From Iodobacter sp. (GTDB lineage: Bacteria > Pseudomonadota > Gammaproteobacteria > Burkholderiales > Chitinibacteraceae): a stretch of DNA of 64,000 nt. The DNA lies in NCBI RefSeq assembly GCF_025352645.1, contig NZ_JANXSO010000126.1:43536-107535 (forward strand), in the 5' to 3' direction. Both the position numbers and the translations under genes were made by a program. Under the pieces are notes generated by a model, which had not been told where the DNA came from, made no database searches, and worked only from the letters and a program-made list of their open reading frames with translations. Below, one piece after another: positions 54,026 through 63,896 of the stretch (its first letter is position 1; every line of letters starts with the position of its first letter).

Positions 54026-55954
54026 TTACTGCTGTGGTTTTAAATACGTCTCCAAAAACCGAATCGTATGCCCAATCGAGTACACGCGGTTTTCGCGTTT
54101 GGCGGCGCCGTGGCCTTCGTCGGCGAAGAGCATTAGCTCGGCGGGGACATTGCGTTTTTGCGCGGCTTGGTACATTTGCAGCGCTTCACCCACCGGCACA
54201 CGCGGGTCGGACACGCCTTGGATGAGCATCAGCGGGGCGATTAGTTTATCGATGTGGTTAATCGGTGAAAGCTGGATCAGTGCCTCATGATCTTTCACCG
54301 GATCGCCATACTCGGCAATACGCAGCGCACGGCGATAAGGGGCGGTGTTTTGCAAGAAGCTCATAAAGTTTGAAATGCCCACGGTAGACACGCCCGCATC
54401 GTAAGCGCCTGCAAACATGGTCATACCTGCCAAGGTGGAATAGCCGCCGTAGCTGCCGCCGATAATGCCGATCTTAGGCACTTGGCCATTTTTAGCCCAC
54501 TGGCTGCGCATATAGCGCGAGGCGTCTTCGATATCGCTCACCACTTGTAGCCGTTTGGGCCCGTCGTCCATCGCCAACCATGCTTTGCCATAGCCATCCG
54601 AGCCACGCACATTAGGCTCGGCAAAAATAAACCCCGCATCCACATACAGCTGCGCCACCGGCGAGAAGCCTGCCTTAGTTTGCCCTTCCGGCCCGCCATG
54701 GAAATGCACGACTACGGGGCAAACCATGGTTGCGCATTGTGCTGGGCGGCGTACAAACATCGGGATTTTAGTGCCGTCTCTGGCGGGATAGCTTTCTAAA
54801 CTGGCCTTGGCAAAGCGCTGCGTATCAACTTCTGGGCTCATGGCCTGCTGCCACTGCACCAGCTTGCCGGTGCTCCATTCATAGCGATAGCTCAGCCTTG
54901 GCGAAGTGGCGGTTTCTACGCTGATCAGGCTATAGCGGCCATCTGGGCTGTGGCCGCTAATCAACACATGATCGCTACCTTTAAACTGCGGCAATTTTAT
55001 CGGCTGCAGGCTTCTGGCGTCCAAGGCAAAGCTACGGATATAACCCGCCTCATTCACGCTATAGCTAATATGCTGACGTGATTTATCGAGCTCAAAGCTG
55101 CTGACATCCCAGTTTATCTCAGGGGAAACCGGCTTAAACTGACCCGCCTTCCATTGGTACAGGCGGCGGAAATTGCCAAACTTAGACGTTTGTACAATCA
55201 GCTCATCCGGCCCTGCCCCATAGGCGGCTCTGTATTCTTCTTTTTCATTCTGACCAAACAAAGGTTTGAGTTCGCCATCGGCCAGCTCATAAAATTCCGC
55301 CGCTAGATTGGTAATGGTTTTTTCTAGCAAAATCCGTCCATGGTGCTGATCCGCGATATTCCATAAGCCAGGCTGATCAAACACCACTTGTTTGGTGGCG
55401 CTGGCGATGTGGTAGCGATAGATGGTGTAGCTGTCTTTTTGCTTATCATTCGCGCTGTAATACACATATTGATTATCATCCGAAACAAAGGCAAAGCGGG
55501 TTTGCACGCCTGCAATATGCTGAATTTCTTTGAGCGCCCCGCCGCCCGCTGGCTGCAAATACAGCCCAGGGTTTTCTTCGCCTTTGCGATCACGCTGAAT
55601 CACTAAAGTCTGTCCATCGGGGCTGATGTCGGCAATTTGGGTGGCATCTTCTCCGCCCGTCATCTGTACCGGAAAACGCTGAGGCCCATCCAAACGCCAC
55701 ACTTGGCTTACACCCGTAACCCGCCAGCTAAAGTAAAGCTTTGCGCCATCGGGGCTAAGCATGCCAGCACTGGGGCTAGAAATATCCAGCATGCTTTGAA
55801 TCCGCCGCGATAAACTAGGCTCTAGCGGCTTAGGGCGAAATGCTTCTATGTTTTCCTTGCTGATGCTATCAGCACCCAGCCCAGCGTAATCGGCGGCAAA
55901 GGCGCTGCTGGTGAAGAAGCCACATACTAATAAACTGCTGATTATTTTTTTCAT
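54026..55954 (-). CDS. S9 family prolyl oligopeptidase, exported
   Basis: A 642-residue serine peptidase with a signal peptide (IISSLLVCGFFTSSAFAADY). The N-terminal beta-propeller spans about 50-390 (SPDGAKLYFSWRV, ISPDGQTLVIQRDRKGE). The C-terminal hydrolase has VVHFHGGPEGQTKAGFSP, the nucleophile elbow GIIGGSYGGYSTLAG, the Asp in LIQGVSDPRVPVGE and the His in ADEGHGAAKREN. Prolyl oligopeptidase/acylaminoacyl-peptidase type, probably periplasmic. Its ATG touches the divergent frame at 55954. Confidence 0.92.
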   Translation of the reverse strand: MKKIISSLLVCGFFTSSAFAADYAGLGADSISKENIEAFRPKPLEPSLSRRIQSMLDISSPSAGMLSPDGAKLYFSWRVTGVSQVWRLDGPQRFPVQMTGGEDATQIADISPDGQTLVIQRDRKGEENPGLYLQPAGGGALKEIQHIAGVQTRFAFVSDDNQYVYYSANDKQKDSYTIYRYHIASATKQVVFDQPGLWNIADQHHGRILLEKTITNLAAEFYELADGELKPLFGQNEKEEYRAAYGAGPDELIVQTSKFGNFRRLYQWKAGQFKPVSPEINWDVSSFELDKSRQHISYSVNEAGYIRSFALDARSLQPIKLPQFKGSDHVLISGHSPDGRYSLISVETATSPRLSYRYEWSTGKLVQWQQAMSPEVDTQRFAKASLESYPARDGTKIPMFVRRPAQCATMVCPVVVHFHGGPEGQTKAGFSPVAQLYVDAGFIFAEPNVRGSDGYGKAWLAMDDGPKRLQVVSDIEDASRYMRSQWAKNGQVPKIGIIGGSYGGYSTLAGMTMFAGAYDAGVSTVGISNFMSFLQNTAPYRRALRIAEYGDPVKDHEALIQLSPINHIDKLIAPLMLIQGVSDPRVPVGEALQMYQAAQKRNVPAELMLFADEGHGAAKRENRVYSIGHTIRFLETYLKPQQ

Positions 55955-56121
55955 TGTTTTATCCCTGTCTCTGCATCACGCTTATCGCTTGCCCGCTGAA
56001 GCAAAACAACAAGACTCCTTTTAATTACACCAACATGACTAAACATGCTGGAAAAATCCCAGACCACGGTAATGAATTATGCCAGCCTCGGCAACTGCGG
56101 CTATTCCCAACAGAGATCAAT

Positions 56122-56730
56122 ATGAGCCAAGACCTGATTAGCCAGCAAACACTAGCCCACTACCAAGCCAACGCCGAGGCATTTAAAGCAGGCACGGCCG
56201 ATCATGATGTAAGCCAGAATATCACCGCACTTTTGCACCATATCAGCGGCACTGCGCCATTTGATATCTTAGATTTTGGCTGTGGCCCAGGCCGTGATTT
56301 AAAACGCTTTAGCACACTTGGCCATAAGCCCATTGGCCTAGATGGCACGGCACGCTTTGTTGAAATGGCCAAAGCTGACAGCGGCTGCGAAGTCTGGCTG
56401 CAGGATTTTTTAGCACTCGATCTGCCCAACGCCCGCTTTGACGGCATCTTTGCCAATGCCGTGTTGTTTCATATCCCCAGCGCAGCGCTACCGCACATTT
56501 TGCTACAGCTGCACGCCACGCTAAAAACCGGCGGCGTGCTATTTTGCTCTAACCCGCGTGGCAATAATGAAGAAGGCTGGAATCAAGGACGCTATGGCGC
56601 TTATTACAACTTGCCAACTTGGCAAAGTCATTTAATTGCAGCAGGCTTTACCGAGCTAGAACACTACTACCGCCCTGCTGGCTTACCCCGTGAGCAACAG
56701 CCTTGGTTGGCAAGCGTATGGCGCGCTTAA
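56122..56730 (+). CDS. Class I SAM-dependent methyltransferase
   Basis: A 202-residue methyltransferase. Motif I is ILDFGCGPGRDLKRF (about 49-63), followed by KPIGLDGTARFVEMA (motif II region), ARFDGIFANAVLFHI and TLKTGGVLFCSNPRG (post-motifs). The substrate is unknown. ATG 56122 (MSQDLISQQTL) is chosen; upstream the frame is open to 55954 but has no protein-like sequence. Confidence 0.85.
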   Translation: MSQDLISQQTLAHYQANAEAFKAGTADHDVSQNITALLHHISGTAPFDILDFGCGPGRDLKRFSTLGHKPIGLDGTARFVEMAKADSGCEVWLQDFLALDLPNARFDGIFANAVLFHIPSAALPHILLQLHATLKTGGVLFCSNPRGNNEEGWNQGRYGAYYNLPTWQSHLIAAGFTELEHYYRPAGLPREQQPWLASVWRA

Positions 56731-56860
56731 AAGACTTCCGCGCTGAGTAGCAGCCTGTCGCCACAACACAACAAATTATTAAAAATAGCCTGATTCATTT
56801 ATTCCAAACAAATATATCAGCTAAGATATACTCACACAAACCAATATAAGACAGGATACC

Positions 56861-58381
56861 GTGAAACTCACCCACGCCCTTGCCCTGATTCTTGTCAGCG
56901 GCAGCACTTTTGCCTCCCCATCCACCGTGCCAGCAGGCATCGCCTGGGAGCAAGGAGATGTTAGCGCTGCTTTTGCCAAAGCCAAAGCAGAGAAAAAACC
57001 GCTGTTTCTTTACTGGGGAGCCACTTGGTGCCCGCCATGCAATCAAATTAAAGCCACCGTGTTTAATCAGCAGCGCTTTATTGATCGCACCAAACAATTT
57101 ATTCCAGTCTATGTGGATGGCGATAGCCCAGGTGCGCAAAAGCTGGCCAGCCAGTTTAAGGTGCGTGGTTATCCCAGCATGATTTTATTTAAACCAGACG
57201 GCACAGAAATCACCCGCCTACCTGGCGAAGTAGATGCAGAGCGCTATCTCAGCACGCTAGAACTAGGCCTCTCTAACGCCCGCCCCGTTAAAGAAACGCT
57301 GAGCAGCGCACTGGCCGGTGGCAAGCTTAGCGCGGATGACTGGCGTTTACTTGCAGATTACTCATGGGAATCAGATCAAGCCCAGCTCATCGAAGAAAGT
57401 AAACTAGCCAGCACACTCAAAACCCTAGCCCAAGCCGTACCTGCCACAGAGACTTATGCAGCCACGCATTTACAGCTAAAAGCCATCTCTATTGCCGCTG
57501 GGGATGAGCAAGCCAGCAGCTCGCCAGCAGAACTAGCCCTGCTGCATAAAGTGTTGGCAGATAAGCAACTTAGCCGCGATAACTTTGACGTAATCGTCAA
57601 TAGCGCCAGCGATATTGTCAGCCAACAGAGTAAAGCGGCCTCTGCAGAAAGAAGCCAGCTGACTGCCGCATGGAGCAACGCGCTGCAAAAACTGGCTTTA
57701 GACACCACGCTCTCCGCTAACGACCGCTTAAGCGCACTAACCAGCCAAGTGGCACTCGCCAAGCTGGACCTCGCTAAAGATGCCAAGCTGGCCGAGCCGC
57801 TACTCAAAGAGGTGCGTGCACGCGTCAGCGATGCCGACAAAAACACCACGAATGGTTACGAGCGCCAATCAGTAATCAGCACAGCCGCTTACACCCTTAG
57901 CGAAGCGGGCCTGTTAGATGAATCAGATACCTTACTCAAAGCCGAGCTAAAACGCTCGCATGCGCCTTACTACTTTATGCTTTCCTTGGGGGCCAATGCC
58001 AAGAAACGTGGCAATAAAGATGAAGCCCTAGGCTGGTACGAAGAAGCGTATAAAAAATCCGAAGGCCCAGCTACCCGCGTGCAATGGGGCAGCAGCTATG
58101 TAAGTGCACTGGTTGATCTGGCTCCACAAAACGAGGAACGTATCGAGCAAACGGCGCAAAGCATTCTGAAAGAGGTTGCCGTCACGCCCAACGCCTTTTA
58201 CGAACGCAGCCGCCGCTCACTAGAAAAAATTGTCGCAAAGCTGACTACATGGAATAAAGACAAGCAGCACGCAGCAGCAGTTGGCCGTGTATTAACTCAG
58301 CTAGATGGCATCTGCAGCAAGCTGCCAGCAAGCGATCCACAGCGCAGTGTTTGCCAGGATTTACTCAAGCCTAAGGCTTAA
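56861..58381 (+). CDS. Thioredoxin-domain protein with large helical C-terminal region
   Basis: A 506-residue exported protein beginning with GTG (AGGA six bases upstream). The signal peptide ends near TFASP. The thioredoxin domain (about 25-140) has the redox motif WCPPC (C57, C60) in LYWGATWCPPCNQIKATVF and the cis-Pro in VRGYPSMILF. The remaining 360 residues are Ala/Lys/Ser-rich helices, with a TPR-like stretch near ALGWYEEAYKKSEGPATRVQWG. The role is presumably periplasmic thiol reduction. It ends in a strong terminator. Confidence 0.85.
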   Translation: MKLTHALALILVSGSTFASPSTVPAGIAWEQGDVSAAFAKAKAEKKPLFLYWGATWCPPCNQIKATVFNQQRFIDRTKQFIPVYVDGDSPGAQKLASQFKVRGYPSMILFKPDGTEITRLPGEVDAERYLSTLELGLSNARPVKETLSSALAGGKLSADDWRLLADYSWESDQAQLIEESKLASTLKTLAQAVPATETYAATHLQLKAISIAAGDEQASSSPAELALLHKVLADKQLSRDNFDVIVNSASDIVSQQSKAASAERSQLTAAWSNALQKLALDTTLSANDRLSALTSQVALAKLDLAKDAKLAEPLLKEVRARVSDADKNTTNGYERQSVISTAAYTLSEAGLLDESDTLLKAELKRSHAPYYFMLSLGANAKKRGNKDEALGWYEEAYKKSEGPATRVQWGSSYVSALVDLAPQNEERIEQTAQSILKEVAVTPNAFYERSRRSLEKIVAKLTTWNKDKQHAAAVGRVLTQLDGICSKLPASDPQRSVCQDLLKPKA

Positions 58382-58402
58382 TCAATCGTCTGGCATCATT
58401 CG

Positions 58403-58436
58403 AAAAAAAGCGGCCACATTCAGTGGCCGCTTTTTT
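58403..58436. terminator. Strong terminator after the thioredoxin-domain gene
   Basis: AGCGGCCAC (58409-58417), a 5-base loop and GTGGCCGCT (58423-58431) are flanked by A7 and T6. A 9-bp perfect stem. Confidence 0.95.
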
Positions 58437-58501
58437 ACACGCTGCCAACTTAACAACCTATATCAATCGCACCGGTTTAATCTGCAAGGCATGGAAGTGC
58501 T

Positions 58502-58869
58502 ATGAGTAAGAGTAGGATGGTAGAGGATTACGGGCGGCGGCTAATGCGGGTGGTCAATACCATGATGATCCGCAAAGCGTGGCGATGGATGATTTACGCT
58601 CAGATGCCTGCGTAGAAATCAAAGCCGACGGCGATTTGCCAAGCGAGCTTGCCCGCACGCAAATCCCCGCAGGGCGTTATGGGGTGATTGAACATCGCGG
58701 CCCTTATAGCGAGCTACAGCAGGCTTATCATTGGCTATTTGGCGTATGGCTACCCCAAAGCGGTGAGCAACCGGCCAATATTCCGGTGATTGAGCAATAC
58801 CTTAATCTGCCCCACAACACCCCGCCTAAAGATTTACGCACCGAAATCTGGATTGCGCTTAACAACTAA
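58502..58869 (+). pseudogene. AraC regulator with GyrI-like ligand domain, internally deleted
   Basis: A short start MSKSRMVEDYGRRLMRVVN (58502 on) matches the opening of AraC-type regulators with a GyrI-like effector domain, but continues out of frame to a stop after YAQMPA. In another frame from about 58545 the GyrI/AraC-effector domain appears (HDDPQSVAMDDLRSDACVEI, then GRYGVIEHRGPYSELQQAY and LRTEIWIALNN to 58869). The whole AraC DNA-binding part is missing, consistent with one deletion plus frameshift. A residual 96-residue GyrI-like protein starting at 58579 might still be made. Confidence 0.75.
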
Positions 58870-58876
58870 ACCCACG

Positions 58877-58909
58877 CAAAAAAGCAGGCCACTCTGGCCT
58901 GCTTGTTTT
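58877..58909. terminator. Bidirectional terminator between the GyrI remnant and the TonB receptor
   Basis: AGCAGGCCA (58883-58891), CTC loop and TGGCCTGCT (58895-58903), preceded by an A run and followed by TGTTTTA. A 9-bp perfect stem serving both convergent transcripts. Confidence 0.92.
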
Positions 58910-58920
58910 AGCGATAAAAC

Positions 58921-61479
58921 TTATAGCTTGTAATCAACACTTAAAAAACCATAACGCCCAGACGTAGTGCCATTATATCCGCCATTATCCACGGAATAAG
59001 GCGCTACTCTATCAAAGATATTATTAACCCCAATCGCAAACGAGGTCTTTTTATCTAATTTATATCCAAAGGCCAAATTAAAGGTGGTATATGAAGGTAG
59101 ATATCCATCGGGATTGCTGCTGTTTTCTGGCTGATCTGCTGCGTCCCTTACCCTAGCAAAGGTTTTAGCCGAAACGGTGGCATCAAATTCTGCATATTGA
59201 TAAGCCAGCGTAATGCGGTTTTCCCAATCTGGATAATTATAACCGCCCGTGCGATCAACCGGCGGAGTATCTTGCAAATCTGAGCTTTTATAGCTTAGCA
59301 AATAGCTAAACTGATCCCGCAGCGTAAATTTACCCCAGCCATCTGTTTTATATCCAAGATTTAAATCCACATCAATCCCCGATGTTTCAATTTGGCCAAT
59401 ATTGGATAAAGGCAAATCAATCACGTCAATTTTTCCTTTAATCAACCCTGGATAATTCTTTGCATCATCCGGATCTAATACTAAGCGTTTAATCAATTTA
59501 GCCAAGGCTGGATTACTATCTTCATGATCAATCACGTATTGCGGGTTTAATCTTTCAATGGCATCGTTTTGCTTAATTTGATACCAATCCACACTAACCG
59601 AAGCATCTTTAGTGGGCTCAAATACAAAACCTAAAGTCAGGTTATTAGAGGTTTCAGGCTTTAACTGCGGATTACTCTGGCTGTTTAAATCAACGCGCCC
59701 CGTGCATTCACCGCCCTCTACCCCCATAGGTTTGCATCTAGCCCAATCGTTATAAAAATAGTAGCTAAGGGTTGGGGACATATTCAATTGCTGCAGGCTT
59801 GGCGCTCTAAAAGTGCTGGTTGCCGAACCACGCAATAGTAAGGAATCTAGCGGCCGGTAAGCCAACGCCAACTTAGGCGAAGTTGCACCGCCCACGTCGT
59901 CGTAATGGTCGTAGCGTAATGCGGCTTGTAATTCTAGGTTTTTAAGCAGCGGAATACTCAGCTCGCCATAGATAGACTTCACCAAACGGCTGCTCGCTAC
60001 CGTGGCATCTTCATCGGCTTTTTCTTTTAACAGGTTAATCCCCGTGGCAAAACCCACATCACCTGCTGGCAAGCTAAATAACGCAGAGTGAGAGATCTTG
60101 GCATCCGCAATCAGCAGCGAAGCTGTGCCTTCACGATTGCGCCGAGTGAGCAGCGCTTTAGCCTGCGATTCTGGATTCCACGCCAAAAAAGGATCGTAAC
60201 CGCCGTTTTTTAATGCATTGCTGATTTTTGTAGCATCTGCGCGCTCTCTAGACTGGCTACTTTTATTACTGCTATAGGTCAGTGCCGTTTCTACATCCCA
60301 AGCCGAAATCGAGCCCCTAGCCCCAAGTACGGCGCGGAGTGAATCGCTATCCACATCATTTTGCGCCAAACCAGCCTCATAAATCCGCCGAGAAATGGTG
60401 ACATCTTTGCCATCGGTTTTTACCCCGTTGATCACATCGCGGTAGGCTGCGTCACCTTTTTTAAGCACCGCCTGAGCGGCTGGAATAGCCACAGGCCAAG
60501 TTTCAAATTCCTGCTTATCTTTGCTTATACCTAATTCGGCAAAGAGGGAGAAACGATCATTAAATTGATAATTGTAAAGCGCATTGGCGCTCATTCGCTG
60601 AATATGCGCAGTGCGATATAAATTATCATTGGCTAAGCATTTTTGATTGCCAAATTTATCCGTAACTATTTCACCATGGCCTTCGCAGCCCAGTAATAAA
60701 GTGGTGGTGCCACCTTTGATTTTATAAGCGCCGCCATACAGGCCAGTAAAACGATTATCTGCGCCGCCTTGGCTGCGATTATCCAAACTGCGCGTTGCAT
60801 CGTGCTCGCTATCTTTGGTGGGCTTCTTCTCCAGTACATCCAGCGTTAGTAATAAATTTTGCCCGTCTTCATTTAAATTACCAAACCCTGCTGCAATACC
60901 CAACACCGCATCTTGCCCGTCACCCGCAAAATTTTGGCCTAGCTTGCTGGTCAGCGCCACCCCTTCAAAATTGCGCTTGGTTTTAAAGTTAATCACCCCG
61001 GCTACCGCATCCGAGCCATAAATCGCCGCAGCACCATCATAAAGCACTTCAATTTGCTCAATTGCGGAGAGCGGAATATTGTTCAGGCTAACTGGGCTGG
61101 TATCCACATTAGCAAAGCCATTAGGTGCTAAGCGGCGGCCATTTAATAGAATCAGCGTATTTTTGGCCCCCATTCCCCGCAAACCCACGGTGCTAGAGCC
61201 TGGCGCAAAGCGGCCACCATCCGTAGCAAACTCCAGCGAAGCTTTAGGAATCAACTGATCCAAGGCTTCTACTACTGTAGTTGCGCCGGTTTTTTCAATA
61301 TCTGCACGCTTAAACACGGTAATCAAAGAAGGGCCTTCCTGATTAATCCGCTTAATATTGGAACCCACCACCTCAATGCGCTCCACCTTATTGATAGCTG
61401 GCAGCGCTTCGGCATAGCTCAGCGCTGAAGCGGTTATTTGGGTAATCACAATCGCCAAGAGTTTTGGTTTAAAGCGCAT
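58921..61479 (-). CDS. TonB-dependent outer-membrane receptor
   Basis: An 852-residue outer-membrane beta-barrel importer. The signal peptide ends near SYAEA. A TonB-box-like VERIEVVGSNIKR is followed by the plug domain (about 45-170; PGSSTVGLRGMGAKNTLILLNGRRLAP and IEVLYDGAAAIYGSDAVAGVINF). The barrel ends in a C-terminal YGFLSVDYKL with a terminal hydrophobic strand. The plug type is common among receptors for carbohydrates, vitamins or siderophores, so the ligand is unknown. AAGGGG precedes ATG 61479; the longer frame to 61500 has no ribosome site. Confidence 0.92.
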   Translation of the reverse strand: MRFKPKLLAIVITQITASALSYAEALPAINKVERIEVVGSNIKRINQEGPSLITVFKRADIEKTGATTVVEALDQLIPKASLEFATDGGRFAPGSSTVGLRGMGAKNTLILLNGRRLAPNGFANVDTSPVSLNNIPLSAIEQIEVLYDGAAAIYGSDAVAGVINFKTKRNFEGVALTSKLGQNFAGDGQDAVLGIAAGFGNLNEDGQNLLLTLDVLEKKPTKDSEHDATRSLDNRSQGGADNRFTGLYGGAYKIKGGTTTLLLGCEGHGEIVTDKFGNQKCLANDNLYRTAHIQRMSANALYNYQFNDRFSLFAELGISKDKQEFETWPVAIPAAQAVLKKGDAAYRDVINGVKTDGKDVTISRRIYEAGLAQNDVDSDSLRAVLGARGSISAWDVETALTYSSNKSSQSRERADATKISNALKNGGYDPFLAWNPESQAKALLTRRNREGTASLLIADAKISHSALFSLPAGDVGFATGINLLKEKADEDATVASSRLVKSIYGELSIPLLKNLELQAALRYDHYDDVGGATSPKLALAYRPLDSLLLRGSATSTFRAPSLQQLNMSPTLSYYFYNDWARCKPMGVEGGECTGRVDLNSQSNPQLKPETSNNLTLGFVFEPTKDASVSVDWYQIKQNDAIERLNPQYVIDHEDSNPALAKLIKRLVLDPDDAKNYPGLIKGKIDVIDLPLSNIGQIETSGIDVDLNLGYKTDGWGKFTLRDQFSYLLSYKSSDLQDTPPVDRTGGYNYPDWENRITLAYQYAEFDATVSAKTFARVRDAADQPENSSNPDGYLPSYTTFNLAFGYKLDKKTSFAIGVNNIFDRVAPYSVDNGGYNGTTSGRYGFLSVDYKL

Positions 61480-61811
61480 ATCATCCCCTTGAGTAGGCAC
61501 AAAACACTCATTACTTATGCCTTAAAGTTATTTAAAATGTTATTTATATATCAACAACTAAAAATATCATAAACAAGAGAAGTATGACAATAGAATAAGA
61601 AAAAACACTTTAACAGCAGCCTAAGCACTTGATTTATATGTAAATATTTATTAATTAATAAATAGGCAAAGATACAACAATTAATTAATGCATATCTATA
61701 GAATTTAAAACAATAAACCCCACCTGATTTGCATACACAATGGCGGGGCTTATTACTGATTTGCTATTTTAGTGGCTAAATATAAGTTAATTTTTTGCAA
61801 ATAGTCGCAGG
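61480..61811. other. 332-bp AT-rich intergenic region
   Basis: Lies upstream of the TonB receptor and downstream of the GGDEF gene. About 61500-61710 is very AT-rich and should contain the receptor promoter. No Fur-box-like sequence was found in it, so iron control of the receptor is not supported. The terminator of the GGDEF gene lies at 61709-61756. No ORF. Confidence 0.5.
61709..61756 (-). terminator. Terminator of the REC-PAS-GGDEF gene
   Basis: AATAAACCCCACC (61712-61724) pairs imperfectly with GGCGGGGCTTATT (61742-61754). Reverse read-out continues with TTGTTTTAAA. The 17-base loop is long for an intrinsic terminator. Confidence 0.6.
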
Positions 61812-63647
61812 CTAGACAGGTTTAATCTCCACCAATACCACACAGTTTTTACCCTGATGCTTGGCCTGATAAGTGCCATCATCAGCCCTCTTCACTAGGC
61901 TTTTAGCATCGTCCCCTATCACAAACTGGCTCACACCAATACTGACTGTGCAGTTAATAATCCCCCCTGCACTAGGCCGATGAACTTGGTCAGCAAAACG
62001 TTGGCGCAAACGCTCCGCTACATTAATGGCATCCGCATTGCGCGTTTCGGGCAAGATAACAATAAACTCCTCTCCACCATAGCGATAGGCGCTGTCCATT
62101 TCTCGCAAACAGCCCCTAATCACCATCGCCAATGATTGCAGTACTTTATCCCCCTCTAAATGCCCATATTGATCATTCACTTTTTTAAAATTATCAATAT
62201 CCATCAATAATAAAGATAAGGGTCGGCCATAGCGCCGAGCACGCTCTAACTCTTTATCAATACTTTCATAAAAATGCCGGCTATTAAATAAACCCGTCAT
62301 TCCATCAGTAATACTTAAATCCCGATAACGCGCTTCACTCGCTTTTAAAGCCTCTTCGGCTAATCTACGCTCATTCATATCTTGTAAAGTTTCAATGGCA
62401 CCCACTACCTTGCCATCCATATCTCTTAAAGGTGCCGCAGTAAAAAAAACCCATTTACCTTCTGCACCAAAATGAGCAAAGAAATCCTCTGCCTCAAATA
62501 CGCCATCAATTAAATGTGAAGGACGAAATTTACCATGGTAAAACTGATCCACATCATCAGCCATCGCCCCATTCATAATTAAATCAGCCATCACTGGCCG
62601 CTCACTTGGATAAAAAGCGCGCCACTGCTGCTGCGTACCAATCACCTCTTTTGCCGCCAAACCAGTTAATGCTTCACACGCTCGGTTCCAATGGGTAACG
62701 GTATGATTTCGATCAATCACAAACGTAGCCACCGAGCTGCCATCTACAATTTGCGCCAAAAAAGCTTTGCTCGCTTGCAAAGCTTCTTCAACTTCATGGC
62801 GCAAACTCACATCCTGCAAGGTTTCCATTGCGCCAACAATTTTGCCGCAAGCATCCCGAATGGGCGTGGCGGTAAAATAAATCCAGCGGCCTTGCTCACC
62901 ATATTGCGTAAAGAAATCCTCAGCCTCAAATACATTACAGATGCTATTAGTAGACTGCACTTTTCCTTTATATAAAAGATCAACATTTTTCTCTAAGGCA
63001 TCATCCAACATTAAATCTGCCAATACAGGCCTGGCCTCAGAATAAAAGGCCTGCCATTGATTATTTGTGCCAATCACTTCAAAGGCTTTTTTACCTGTTA
63101 ATAATTCACACGCTGAATTCCAATGCGTCACCATATGATTACAATCAATCACAAATGAAGCAACAGGGCTACCCTCAACAATTTGACTTAAGCTTAAGCG
63201 ATGCTCCATCATATCTAGCTCTGCTTGGGTACGCGCAATTTGCTCCCTGCTCCCATTGATGGCACGCAGCAATAACATTGGCAATAAAGATAAAAAACCA
63301 CCCGCCAAATCTTTAATTAAAAAGTGCTCACACTTTAATTGTATTGCATGCTTTATCCAATGCTCGCATCCCAATGGAGCCAAAACTACAATAGGTAAAT
63401 GATTGATGATATATGCCAGCTGCTGCATATATTTTAGATGGCTTTCAGATAGATCAATAAGCAAGGCATCAAATGTTTGAGGTGAATTATTAATAAGCTG
63501 ATCTAATTTATGAAAATCACGACACTCTTGGATGGTGCAAGGCAGCTCTGTACTTTGAATAACCTTAATCAATGATAAACTATCGGCATCTTGCCCTAGT
63601 AATAATAGAATTTTTAAATGCGAAGGCGATTCACTGTACAACAACAT
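61812..63647 (-). CDS. REC-like, PAS-PAS-GGDEF diguanylate cyclase
   Basis: A 611-residue soluble cyclase. An N-terminal REC-like domain (about 8-120) has LLIDLSE with a candidate phospho-Asp and a late Lys. Two similar PAS domains follow (about 155-285 and 285-420), each with VASFVIDCNHMVTHWN- or VATFVIDRNHTVTHWN-like sequence and a PAC-like VGAMETLQD. The GGDEF domain has MDIDNFKKVNDQYGHLEGD, the I-site RxxD five residues before RYGGEEF, and intact GGEEF, so it should be product-inhibited. ATG 63647 (MLLYSESPSH) follows GGGG; the open frame extends to 63839 without domain sequence. Confidence 0.9.
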   Translation of the reverse strand: MLLYSESPSHLKILLLLGQDADSLSLIKVIQSTELPCTIQECRDFHKLDQLINNSPQTFDALLIDLSESHLKYMQQLAYIINHLPIVVLAPLGCEHWIKHAIQLKCEHFLIKDLAGGFLSLLPMLLLRAINGSREQIARTQAELDMMEHRLSLSQIVEGSPVASFVIDCNHMVTHWNSACELLTGKKAFEVIGTNNQWQAFYSEARPVLADLMLDDALEKNVDLLYKGKVQSTNSICNVFEAEDFFTQYGEQGRWIYFTATPIRDACGKIVGAMETLQDVSLRHEVEEALQASKAFLAQIVDGSSVATFVIDRNHTVTHWNRACEALTGLAAKEVIGTQQQWRAFYPSERPVMADLIMNGAMADDVDQFYHGKFRPSHLIDGVFEAEDFFAHFGAEGKWVFFTAAPLRDMDGKVVGAIETLQDMNERRLAEEALKASEARYRDLSITDGMTGLFNSRHFYESIDKELERARRYGRPLSLLLMDIDNFKKVNDQYGHLEGDKVLQSLAMVIRGCLREMDSAYRYGGEEFIVILPETRNADAINVAERLRQRFADQVHRPSAGGIINCTVSIGVSQFVIGDDAKSLVKRADDGTYQAKHQGKNCVVLVEIKPV

Positions 63648-63896
63648 AACAGCCCCAATACAAGTAAAACACTCATTAAAAGAGTAAGAGTCATACAACC
63701 AGCCGAAACCTATAAATATCCAATACACATAGCTAGTAAAGGTGTTTTTAGCAGGATTTTCAAGAAAACCCCATAAAAAAGCACAAAACCATATTAATCT
63801 GTAAGTTAATCTTGTAAATAAAATTGTAAGTTTGGCCAATAAAAAAGGCTTTATGGCGTGCGGTGATTGTCAAAGTAGTTGAGATGTTTTTACGAT

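Noticed and set aside
55954..56121. N-terminal extension of the methyltransferase to 55954
   Set aside because: The extra 56 codons have no methyltransferase-like sequence, and the extended start would collide with the divergent S9 gene start.
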